From positions 6,448,001-6,512,000 of the forward strand of contig CP071493.1 in NCBI GenBank assembly GCA_017354895.1: a stretch of DNA of 64,000 nucleotides, written 5' to 3'. The stretch comes from Podospora comata. Lineage: Eukaryota; Ascomycota; Sordariomycetes; Sordariales; Podosporaceae. Shown here piece by piece: positions 55,079-64,000 of this stretch. Each line of letters starts with the position of its first letter. The first letter of the stretch is position 1. Under the pieces are notes generated by a model, which was given only the letters and a program-made list of their open reading frames with translations, searched no databases and was not told where the DNA came from. A program made the translations under genes and the position numbers.

Positions 55079-57190
55079 ATGAAGATGAAGAGAAAGGCCG
55101 ATGCTCCAGCTGATGGCAGGAAAGCCATCAAGAAGCGGACCAAGAACAGTAATAAGCCTGCCGCTGCCCCTCAACCCGCCCATCGATAGCTCCGGCGATA
55201 CGATAGACGCTGACTCAACTCCTCCATCATAGCTCTCAGCGATGAGGATGCCAAAGCCCGCTTCCGCAAGGGGCTGTTTGACAAGAAGGTCCTCGAAAAG
55301 TACACCTCAGAGTATGCGACATCAACACCGTATAAACACAGCGTAATCCACGAGCTCGCCGACGATTCCCTCCTGCGCAAGGTTCGCGAAGAAATCAAGG
55401 CCAATGTTCACTTCACCCCCAAAGAGACCGACATCTACAAGATCCACCAAAGTGGTGACCTTGCCAACCTCGACGGACTCGACGACAAGGCATTGGCCAA
55501 GCTCCCCTCCCTTCTCGCCCTCCGCGATGCGCTCTACTCCCAGACCTTCCGCGAATATGTTTCGCACATCACCGGCTGCGGCCCCTTGAGTGGGCGCAAG
55601 ACCGATATGGCCATCAATGTCTACACACCCGGCTGCTACCTCTTGTGCCACGACGATGTTATCGGTTCTCGAAAAGTCAGCTACATTCTGTATCTTACCG
55701 ACCCAGACACCCCATGGCAGCCCGAGTGGGGCGGAGCTCTTCGCCTCTTCCCCGTCGTCGACCGAGAGGGCAAGGACGGCGAGGTTGCCAAGACACCCCT
55801 GCCAGACTTTGTCAAGTCTATCCCACCAGCCTGGAACCAGCTCTCTTTCTTTGCCGTGCAGCCCGGCGAGTCCTTCCACGATGTCGAGGAGGTCTACCAT
55901 GCTGCCAGCCCGGAGGAGCTCGAGAAGAATGCTGGGCGCATCCGCATGGCCATTAGCGGGTGGTTCCACATTCCCCAGGTTGGAGAGGACGGGTGGGTGG
56001 AGGGTGCCGAGAGAGAAGCGGCTCACAAGAGCGGGCTGATGCAGCTGCAGGGTAACCCAGACCAGCACGACCAGCCGCAGGCGAAACCCATAAGGGTTGA
56101 GAAGAGCAAACTCGAGGAGGATGACTTCCCTCTGGATGAGTCTGATCTGGAGTTCCTTTTGAAGTACATCGCGCCGACCTACCTTACACCAGACACCATC
56201 GAGCGCGTCGCCGAACACTTTGAGGAGGAGTTCAGCATCACCTTGCCAGACATTCTGCATCCCAGATTCGCCGATAGTCTTCGCAAACATGTGGAGGACC
56301 AGGAGAAGAAGCCACTACCAGAAAGCAGTGATGAGATCGAGAAGGGCGCCTGGAAGGTTGCGCGCCCACCTCACAAGCACAGATATCTCTACCTCCAGCC
56401 TGGAGAGGAGAAGACCGAGGAGTCGCCCCTCAAGGAGCTGCTCGAGGTTCTTTTGCCATCTAGACAATTCCGCCTGTGGCTGCAGATGGCTACGCGCTCT
56501 ACGGTCGAAAGCGTCGATTTACTGGCCAGGCGCTTCCGCCATGGACAAGACTACACACTCGCGACCGGCCATGAGGGCAAGCCTAGACTCGAAGTCAATA
56601 TTGGCCTGACGCCCACCACTGGCTGGGGCGATGTTGAGGACGACGAGGATGAGGAAGAAGAAGAAGAAGAGGAGGAGGAGGAGTCCTCTGAAGAGGAGCA
56701 GCCCAAGAAGAAAGGCAAGAACGGCGCGGCGAACGGCAAAGGAAAGGAGAAGGCCAACGGCAAGTCTGCTAACGGCAGCGATGCCAAGGGCAAGGCCAAG
56801 GCTGTTGAAAAGGAGCCCGAGCCTGAGGAAGAGCTCGAAGTTGGTGGCCACGAGGTTTACATGGCTGGCGATGACGACAGCAACGAGGATGCTGCCATCT
56901 ACAAGACCAGCGATGAGGACGACAACATTCTCTTCTTCCAGGCTGCCTCCTGGAACAAGATGAGCATTGTGCTGCGCGACAGCGGGACTCTCCGCTTCGT
57001 AAAGTACGTCTCCCAGAGCGCCAAGGGCGACCGATGGGATGTTAGTGCCATGTTTGAGATTGAGGAACAAGACGAAGAGCCCTCCTCGGAAGAGGAAGGG
57101 AATGGCGAGGCTTCGGGTGTTGGTGTTGTGGATGATTCCGAGGAGGAATTCAAGGGGTTCTCTCCCAGTGAGGACAGTGATTCCGACTAA
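55079..57190 (+). CDS. TPA1: Prolyl hydroxylase of the Tpa1/Ofd1 family
   Basis: Fe(II)/2-oxoglutarate dioxygenase. Yeast Tpa1 and S. pombe Ofd1 hydroxylate Pro in ribosomal protein uS12 (Rps23) and affect translation termination and oxygen-dependent sterol regulation. Two exons, 55079-55148 and 55233-57190, give 675 aa. The basic N-terminus (MKMKRKADAP ... KAIKKRTKN) could be a nuclear signal. The catalytic domain has the H-x-D pair at H163 and D165 (CYLLCHDDVIGSRKVSYI), the distal His near H239 (GESFHDVEEVYHA) and the 2OG-binding Arg near R261 (IRMAISGWFHIP). A second, non-catalytic double-stranded beta helix follows, split by an acidic and Lys-rich insert (EEEEEEEEEE, then KGKEKANGK). The C-terminus is acidic (FSPSEDSDSD). 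Active-site residues are intact. Confidence 0.94.
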
Positions 57191-58414
57191 TGATGGAAGT
57201 TGTCAGGAACTGAGGTCGATACAACAAGGTTGCGTGAGGAAGCTGAGAGAGGGAAAAGCACACTAGCTACAGGAAGAAGATGACCAAGGCCACACTGGTT
57301 CAACCAGACTGGTGGAACCCTAACCCTTGGCAAGGGAATTCGTGACAGAAGTATGCTACGAATGAAAGATATGATTTGGACGTCTATGGTGTTGGTCGAT
57401 CTGGGACTCGGCCGAGTATTCTTGGCTGACGATTTGAGCAATGTCACTTCAGAGACTACATGCGCTCATGTGCTGATGAGAGTTTTAATTGATGATTTAG
57501 CCGGTAGGCTGAGCAACTGCACACTCTGCTCTCCGGCCAGCTCGGCGCTGCGATCAGTGATCTACGGGTGTGTGTGTGTGTGCCTTGTGTCACCGACCTG
57601 TAACAAGTAGGTGAGATCTTGTGTGAGGAAGATTGTACGATCTTGGTGGGACTTGTCGTCTTATGTACATCGAGGGGTCGCATAGTGGGCTTCTATTGTT
57701 GTTGATCAAGACGCAACAGGTGCTCGAGGTGGCAAAGGGTCTCTGGCCCTGACTTTGAGAGGAGAGTTTCTGGAAGAGAGGCTGGGAAGAGTGGGAAGGA
57801 ATGCATCTCCAACGTGGCGATGCCTGCATGAAACCAAATAAGGATTTGTCTTGGGCTGACAGGCGGTTTTTGGGGCTGTCTTTTAGTACATTCATTCAGC
57901 TTGCTCGGCACAAGGAAGCGCGGAGATGTCTGGATAGCTTTAGCAGCCGTACTTCAACAACGTCATGTTCGGATTTACTTTGCTTTAACCCCCGAGAAGT
58001 GGTGTAGGCGATGATACCGGGCAAAGCCGCAGTCTCGTCCATCTCTTGGTGCGAGTTCAGAGCCGGGCAGCCGGGCACTCCATGCTCCGACTTCCCAAGC
58101 CCTTATTCCTTCTTTGCGGGGTCGGGACGGGTTTCCACGACCCCACTAAGCGGCCTGCACCGCCCGCTGGTAGAGAGATCTTACAGCGTGTGATCTGCTG
58201 CTTGCTTGCTCTGTTATGCCTCGAACCAATCCTGTTGGGACGGGCCTTCTTGTTACAATCTTGGCCCTGCATTTGCCATTCTGGATTTAAACACCGATAC
58301 CCCGGCCATCGCAGACCGTTCCTGTTCAAAGCTTCGAATTCTTGGTTTTTTTCTCTTTTTTGCGCGCGACTGGTTTCTCTGCCTCTTCAAATTGTTAGAC
58401 GTAATATCTTCAGC
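57191..58414. other. 1.2-kb intergenic region
   Basis: On the shared strand between TPA1 and a small orphan. It contains a (GT)n run near 57567-57580. No convincing gene. Confidence 0.5.
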
Positions 58415-59494
58415 ATGCCAATCCGCAACCCCTTTGCGCGCCGTCCCGGTGTCATCGTCACCGCTCATGATGAAAACTCACGACCGGGGTCGGCGGCCGG
58501 GAGTGTGAAGGAAAGTGTGCTGTCGCCGGGTTTTGAAAGGGTAGATACTGTTGGGTCAAAGGCATCGTCGGCGTTCAGCATTCGCAGCAGCAGGAGGAGC
58601 CAGGACACAGGAGAATACAAGATGAGCGGTACGGTTCCCGAGAAAGTCTCCTGGATGAGCGGCCCCTTCCCCCACATACCTGAGCGGGAGGCTCGGGATC
58701 ATCACCATCGTGGCGACACAGCTTCAAGCACCGAAAACTGACTCCGCGCCTGTTCATACAGTGGTCAATGATAGTGGAATTTACCTTCCTGTAAGCTACG
58801 GCCTCCTCTCTTTCACATATCCTTCCCAGTACTGACGCGACCCCCTAGCCATCTCCCACTGAAAAGGAAGCTACCTGGCCACGCCGGTACCTCTCCCGAA
58901 CCTCCAGCGACAGAAGCAGCCGAGATGGCTCGGGTGACATCGAGCACTTCCCTATCTCGAGGGAATCATTCGATTCTTACCGCCGCTCCTTTGTACGCCT
59001 TTCTCTCCCAAACCCCCCTTCTTGGCCCAACCGCTACTAACACACAATAGGACATCTCCGCCAGAAGCTACATCACCGACCCTGCGCCACGCCAATCCCT
59101 CGATTCCTCCGCCCGCTTCCCCCGCATGATGCACACGCGCTCATCGCTCCTAAGCCGGGAACCACCTACCCCGGAAGAGGGTTTTGAGGATGTTGGGCTA
59201 GGTGGTGAATCCACGACCACAGCGCAGTACCAGCACCAGCAGCAAGCCGAACAGACACAGACTCCAGCGTTGCCGAAGAAGAAGGGGCTCTTTGCGAGAT
59301 TTGGATCTGAGCACACCCATGAGACGACCGATGCAGCGCATACTGCGAACAGCAACGCGACGTCATCATGGAGTTTCCTGCCTGGGGCGTCGAGAAAGAG
59401 GGCGCAGAGCGGGCAGGGAGCGGAGTTGGGGGCCATGCCTTTCCGTGTTGATAGGTCGGGGGCGAATGGGGGTGCGGTTGAGGTTGATGCTTAA
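58415..59494 (+). CDS. Small fungal orphan, disordered
   Basis: Four exons, 58415-58628, 58762-58790, 58849-58992 and 59051-59494, give 276 aa. The start MPIRNPFARRPGVIVTAHDE is followed by Ser-rich sequence and the segment VVNDSGIYLPPSPTEKEATW, which spans two introns and reads like a conserved block. Next are SRDGSGDIEHFPISRESFDS and a C-terminal part with SREPPTPEEGFEDVG and KKKGLFARFGS. No membrane segment or enzyme motif is visible. Exon 2 is only 29 nt. Splice signals and the continuity of the conserved-looking block support the model, although no exon alone is decisive. I recall similar short proteins in Sordariomycetes but no function. Confidence 0.75.
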
Positions 59495-60664
59495 AGGACG
59501 TGCATGATATAGGGAGGCATCATTCTGACCAGAGGAGTCATGGCGATAGACGGGCAGCCGTCTGTGTTGAATGGGGGGGGGGGCATATTGTTTGGAAAAC
59601 AGACATATCACCAACATCTTTGTGTGGTGGTCGTTTTTTTACTGATGAAAAGGCGTTATGGGGTCTGGGTTTGGGATGGAATGATGAAGTGCGAGGTACA
59701 CATATACTACTGTAATAATTCATATGGTAATGAGGGTAACGAATATAGAGGTCGATTCAAGACATGCTAGTCTTGGTTAGTGATGGGTTTTGGTGGAGGA
59801 TAAACGCGATGCTTGGCTTTCCGTATAGGGATGGCACAGCCTCAGGCACGATGCTCTACTCACATCAACAGGGATGTTTCTGACTTCTTTGCAAATATTC
59901 TCCCACCCCCTCACGCTGTTTTCTGGTTTCTGGAATTGTCACTGTTCCGGTGTCAAATGCTCTCTCTGTCTGCAGGCTGTCAGCATGCGACCGCCTGATC
60001 AGCACAGCCTCGCCAAGGTCCTTTTCGACAGCTTCTTCAGTTACAGCAATCAGGTCGGGATGGTCAAAGACCGCTGTCGTCGAGCGTTCTGTTTGATTCC
60101 AGCTCCTCGTCTCGACCTGTGGATTGATGTCTGAGCATTCTCCTCATCTCACGCTAAAAACACTTCCCCAAAACGAAGCTCCAATCGTGTGTGTTCATTC
60201 TTCAAGAAAACTGCATCGTGCTCCCAGTGACTGCCTGACCACTTGACCGGACATATCTCGCCCGTTTGCACAAAAAATCATACTCACGGCAAGATGATGG
60301 ACAACACCAGGCTTCTTCTTTTGCAAACGTCTTTACAAAAGTTAAGCAGTCAGCAGGCTTCAGGACTGGATGCTTCCATTCAGACGAAGAGGTTTGCCTG
60401 ATCCATCCTCTTGGTACTGCAACTTCATCTCACCTGAGGCAGACAGAAATATCACAACCAGCCTTATGTAGGTCATCTATGCAGTGTAGCCGCTTACTCT
60501 CAGCTGAACATCCCCTTCTTTCACGCTGCAATATTTATAAAAAAAAAAAAAAAAGAATCATGCCCGAGCCGTTACGTACCATGCCGGGCCAAGAGATTAG
60601 CAACCAAAGACATCTTGGTTCCATCTACCTATATCCCTTTTCTTTTATACAACCCCCATCCCCT
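59495..60664. other. Convergent intergenic region
   Basis: 1.17 kb between the orphan (+) and the Cys/Met PLP enzyme gene (-). It has an 11-nt G run (59573-59583) and an A run at about 60540-60554. No gene is supported. Confidence 0.55.
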
Positions 60665-62005
60665 CTAAAACCCCTCCTCCTTCAACCTCTCCAGCCCCTG
60701 CACCAAGTCATCCCTCAAATCCTCCCACCCCTCCACACCGATGCTAACTCTCAACAACCTCCTATCCACCTTGGGATCCGTCATCGCCCTCCACTCAATC
60801 AAACTCTCCACTCCACCCAGACTCGTGGCATGGTGGAACAACTGCAGCTTGCTAGGCAACCTCTTCGCCTTCTCCTCGCTCTCCAACCACAAGCTAAACA
60901 CCGGCCCAAACCCATTGGGCATCTGCTTCCTCAGCCACGAGTTCTCATCCTTTGCCTCCGGCTGCTGAGAAGCGTGCTGAATCTTGAAGACAGACTGCGC
61001 AATGATGTTGCTGTTGTCGCCGGCCGCCTTCTTCTCGGCAAGGAAGTCAACCAGTTTCTGGGCGCTCTCGCTCTGGCGCTTGACTCTCAGTTCCAAAGTG
61101 CGGACACTACGGACGCCAAGCCAGCCTTCAAGAGAGCCCATCACACCTCCAAGGTGGAGGCGCTCCTCCCTGAGCTCTGGGAGCCACTTCTCGGCTCTGT
61201 CTGGGCGGATGGCGAGGACACCGGCAAGCATGTCGGAGTGGCCGCCGAAATACTTGGTGGCAGAGTGCATGACGATATCGACGTTGTACTTGAAGGGCTC
61301 CATCAGAGGGGGGGGGGCAAAGGTGGCGTCAACGGTGAGATAGCACCCCTTTTCGTCGGCCATCTTGCGGTAGTAAGCCAGGTCGCGAGCCTCGCCCGTG
61401 GGGTTAAGGGGTGTCTCGACGTGAATAACATCGCCCTTTTCGAGTTTAGCAAGGTCGGCATCGTCCTCCAGTTCAAGCTGCTCGAGGCCGTTAAGCTTCT
61501 TCATGATGTGGAGAATGCCATGGCAGCCGTGATAACCACCGCCGATAGCCACACGTTTGGGGTTGAGGAAGACAATCATGGCGTGGAAGGCGGCGAGACC
61601 GGATGCATAGCTGAGTGACGGGGCTCCGAGGAGCGAGGTGAGGATGGCCTCGAAGCGGGTGGTGTTTGGTGCACTGTCTCGGGAGTACACGTGAGAGTCA
61701 TAAGGGGCATTGGGCTGAACATTGTGTTAGTGGCAGTGAACATGGGGTATGATATGGTGTGAAGCACTCACGTTGAGATTGTCCCATGGTCTCAACTGTT
61801 CGGGATCCCGGTTATATCGGAAAGTGGTAGAAACGTGCATGGGGGGAGCCACGGCCTGGTGATTGTTGATATAGTCATCGGCATGGACCGAGCGAGAAGC
61901 CATAGACAGCTCCCTGCCAAAGGCGACAGCGAGCGAGTTGGGGCCCTCAACGACGGCCTTGACCGCAGACCCAGCGGGGCGAACAGGAAGCTCATCAGAC
62001 GCCAT
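60665..62005 (-). CDS. Cys/Met-metabolism PLP enzyme (cystathionine gamma-synthase/lyase family)
   Basis: Two exons on the minus strand, 62005-61772 and 61714-60665, give 427 aa. The transsulfuration fold is clear: SRSVHADDYINNHQAVAPPM, STTFRYNRDPEQL, YSRDSAPNTTRFEAILTSLL with PLP-phosphate contacts, SYASGLAAFHAMIV, VHVETPLNPTGEA-like segment (IHVETPLNPTGEARDL), LTVDATFAPPPLMEPF with the pyridine-binding Asp, and HSATKYFGGHSDMLAG with the PLP lysine K232. The C-terminus has SLGGVESLIEWRA and LLRVSIGVEGWEDL. It resembles the yeast YHR112C-type branch rather than the well-studied Met/Cys enzymes, so I do not give a reaction. It is likely cytosolic: no targeting peptide is seen. Confidence 0.9.
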
Positions 62006-62403
62006 TTTGGTAGATTAGTGAGTTGTATGTGACGACAAGGACAGAAACCGGTCGGTGTAAGTGAGGTGGTGCTGAGCGGCTCATATAAACGTTCGATATC
62101 GGCGCGGGGCAGCTGGGCGGCTCCATCTGGTGGAATTCGTCATTCCAAGGGCGTCTCAACTGCTGCTAGCGGCGGCCTTTGCATCCACAACGCTTCTAGA
62201 AGCAGTTGCCCCTCCCCACTCGCCACTTTCACAGGAGCTTCCCGGATGGCACATCGGAGCTGCTTCGCCGGGCAAAGGCAAGCCTCTGTATCAATGCCGA
62301 TTATATGATCTTCCTCCAAGCCCTCCTCGACCCCAAAAAATCCCACTTGTAGATTGCATCTCACGCCACAGTCAAATCGCACTGGATTAGTTATCCCCCC
62401 ATC
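62006..62403. other. Intergenic region
   Basis: 398 bp: promoter of the PLP enzyme gene and 3' end of the deacetylase gene, both on the minus strand. Nothing else is visible. Confidence 0.5.
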
Positions 62404-63213
62404 TCACCCCGTCACCTCCCCCAGCAACCCCGTCACCGTCCTAGCCTCCCATCCCTTCCTCCCCATCTCAGGCAACACCCTGTCCAACATCGGCCTCGTC
62501 CAACTCCTCCTATCATGACAAATAATCACCCCTCCCGGATCCAACATCCCCAAGATATGCCTCCCATTCACCCCCGCCCACCCAACCTGCGCATCGTGAG
62601 GATAAATACTCCCTAACACCAACCTGTATCCCAACCGGTTCACCACCCCCCTGATCCTATCGCTAAAAAACCCGCTCCCCGGCCTATAATACCTCTCCCT
62701 CCCCTCCCTCGGCGGCTCTTTCCCCTCGTCCCTATAAGCCCTATCAATCATCCCCTGCACCTCCCTCATCTCCCTCTCCAGCTCCTCCGTCGACAACCCC
62801 CTCGCAGGCTCATCATGCATCCCGTGATTCCCCAGCTCATGCCCCTGCCTCACAATCTCCCTCAGTATCCCCTCCCGCCCAGGAACCTGCGACCCAATCA
62901 CAAAAAACGTCGCGTGCGCCCCGCTGGCAGAGAGCGCGGAGAGAATCCCCCTCGTGTGATCAGACGGCGCGTCGTCAATAGTAAGCGCCACAATCTTCTT
63001 GTCGGGGGGCAGCCAGATCCGGAAGAGGACGTCGGTCCAGCGGTGGGAGAAGTAGCGGATTAGCGACGAGGGCGGGTAGTACACCACGTACAGCGGCAAA
63101 ATCACCACCCCTACTAGGAGCAGCAGCAAAAAGAGGAGGTACATTCGTCGTCGGCGGGCGTGGCGGCGGGCGAAGCTGGTGGGGAGACGGAGGAGTCGGC
63201 GAAGGGGGAGCAT
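62404..63213 (-). CDS. Membrane-anchored polysaccharide deacetylase (NodB fold, CE4-like)
   Basis: A single exon gives 269 aa. An Arg-rich N-terminus (LARR-type, residues 5-23) precedes one hydrophobic helix (residues 24-45, YLLFLLLLLVGVVILPLYVV), so a type II membrane protein in the secretory pathway is likely. The NodB domain has motif 1 VALTIDDAPSDHT (D80, D81), motif 2 GHELGNHGMHDEP (H130), motif 3 RYYRPGSGFFSDR, and a C-terminal GGVIICHDR with the last His. In classical CE4 enzymes motif 2 is H-S/T-x-x-H. Here the residue four after H130 is Asp, with a His one position earlier. Activity on chitin is therefore not certain. Codon use and GC content look like the neighbours. Confidence 0.88.
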   Translation of the reverse strand: MLPLRRLLRLPTSFARRHARRRRMYLLFLLLLLVGVVILPLYVVYYPPSSLIRYFSHRWTDVLFRIWLPPDKKIVALTIDDAPSDHTRGILSALSASGAHATFFVIGSQVPGREGILREIVRQGHELGNHGMHDEPARGLSTEELEREMREVQGMIDRAYRDEGKEPPREGRERYYRPGSGFFSDRIRGVVNRLGYRLVLGSIYPHDAQVGWAGVNGRHILGMLDPGGVIICHDRRSWTRPMLDRVLPEMGRKGWEARTVTGLLGEVTG

Positions 63214-63891
63214 TGCGCTGCTGCTGCTGCTGCTGCTTTAAGGTGGGAAACAGGAAGAGACAAGATTAGGGTATCATGTTTCAATGGCCTAGAGGCAAAA
63301 GACAAAACGAACGACAGGAAAAGTCTTCAAAGCCTACTCCAAGACACCTGAGCATCAAATGGAGAAGGGGAAATGAATTGGCGATAAAGATAAAGATAAG
63401 ACTGCACAGTTACAGCAGCGTGACGTGCCTGGGTTTAATTGGTGTGGCGCAAGCTTCCTTGAGCTGAGAATATGTGGCTGAGAGTGTGGCACTCACCCCC
63501 CTTTTTCTCTCTCTTAGCAAGCCGCAAGCAAGTCTTATAGATAAATGTTTTGATCTTTGTATTACCTATTTCCTACATGTTCTAGCTCCATCGAGCCCCT
63601 TGAATTCACCACGTAAATCCCAGCAGAAGAATCTATCCACTCCATGCCAACATGATGCCGTGAGACTCCAACGCTTCTTGCACTCTTCTCTTGCCCCCTT
63701 TTCCGTCGTCAATGCAACGCTGTCCAGTTATAGTATAAACCATAAAATAAAATAAAAGAAAGAAAAACCCTCCCTTGAAAACAGAACGCCATAGATGCAT
63801 GCAAATACCCGCCCCATGAACCAGCAGATAACCACACAGATCGCCCCAGCTGAGCAATCCCTCGTATCACTCCTGCTTGGTAGAAACCAAA
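63214..63891. other. Intergenic region
   Basis: 678 bp, with a CTG repeat (63220-63237) just upstream of the deacetylase start and AT-rich sequence at 63740-63770. No gene is seen. Confidence 0.5.
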
Positions 63892-64000
63892 TCATGAGTA
63901 CCTCTTCAGCTCACTCTTATCCAACGTCCCGACAAACGCATGACTCAAAAAATGCAGCCAGGTCTTGTTCTTCTTCCCCTTCTTCTTCTTCTTCTTCTTG
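63892..64000 (-). CDS. C-terminal end of a lysine-rich protein (partial, runs off window)
   Basis: The minus strand enters from the right edge in an open frame with a run of six or more Lys, then GKKNKTWLHFLSHAFVGTLD and KSELKRYS before a TGA at 63894-63892. The composition and the plausible C-terminus after a Lys run suggest a real last exon. I do not recognise the protein from this fragment. Confidence 0.55.
   Translation of the reverse strand, partial: KKKKKKKGKKNKTWLHFLSHAFVGTLDKSELKRYS
63967..63999. repeat. (TTC)n run at window edge
   Basis: Trinucleotide run which, on the minus strand, encodes the Lys run of the partial gene (AAG codons). Confidence 0.8.

Noticed and set aside
50148-57190. 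Questin-oxidase-like gene, PLP enzyme and dioxygenase considered as a secondary-metabolite cluster
   Set aside because: No polyketide synthase, peptide synthetase, terpene synthase, transporter or cluster regulator nearby; the dioxygenase is Tpa1 and RPE1 sits between.
60266-61618. 450-codon open frame on the plus strand opposite the Cys/Met PLP enzyme
   Set aside because: It overlaps a clear PLP enzyme with all motifs and has no family signal of its own.

Overview
The window looks like euchromatic chromosome of a filamentous ascomycete, most likely a Sordariomycete. The evidence is dense protein genes on both strands (24 complete models and one gene cut by the right edge). Introns are mostly 50-80 nt with GT...CTAAC/CTGAC...AG signals. 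The gene families are Pezizomycotina-type: a questin-oxidase-like protein, long coiled-coil orphans, a TMF golgin and a RING protein with a polyglutamine tract. Class and order are inferred from style and gene content, not from any search. I see no rRNA, tRNA, CRISPR array or intact transposon. Exon limits were placed by hand from splice signals, frame and family resemblance. Every spliced model sums to a whole number of codons.

Left part (1-17.9 kb): prefoldin subunit 5 (+), a conserved fungal protein of unknown function (-), ORC1 (+), the proteasome assembly chaperone Nas6 (-, eight exons) divergent from the spliceosomal WD40 protein Prp46 (+), a TMF/Sgm1 golgin (-), an alkaline ceramidase (+) and prefoldin subunit 1 (+). 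This part holds the oddest splicing: three GC-AG introns in three genes, a 14-nt exon, a tandem NAGNAG acceptor and an apparent 3-nt exon.

Middle part (17.9-41.5 kb): a coiled-coil protein with a conserved fungal C-terminal domain (+), the mitochondrial glycine carrier Hem25 (-), COG8 (-), an orphan with a C-terminal membrane anchor (-), a 1666-aa orphan with a coding minisatellite (+), a gene-poor stretch of 5.4 kb, and a RING-finger protein (+).

Right part (41.5-64 kb): an APH-fold kinase-like protein ending in a peroxisomal SKL signal (-), the checkpoint clamp loader Rad17 (-), a questin-oxidase-like protein (-) divergent from ribulose-phosphate epimerase (+), a class V PLP enzyme (-) divergent from the Tpa1/Ofd1 dioxygenase (+), a small orphan (+), a Cys/Met-metabolism PLP enzyme (-), a membrane-anchored polysaccharide deacetylase (-), and the 3' end of a lysine-rich protein (-).

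The genes are mainly housekeeping: folding (two prefoldin subunits), replication and checkpoint (ORC1, Rad17), Golgi trafficking (COG8, TMF), splicing, proteasome assembly, translation-linked hydroxylation, and sulfur, sphingolipid and pentose-phosphate metabolism. I find no convincing secondary-metabolite cluster or defence island. The most interesting material is the unusual splicing, the orphan proteins and the long gene-poor stretch at 33.3-38.6 kb.
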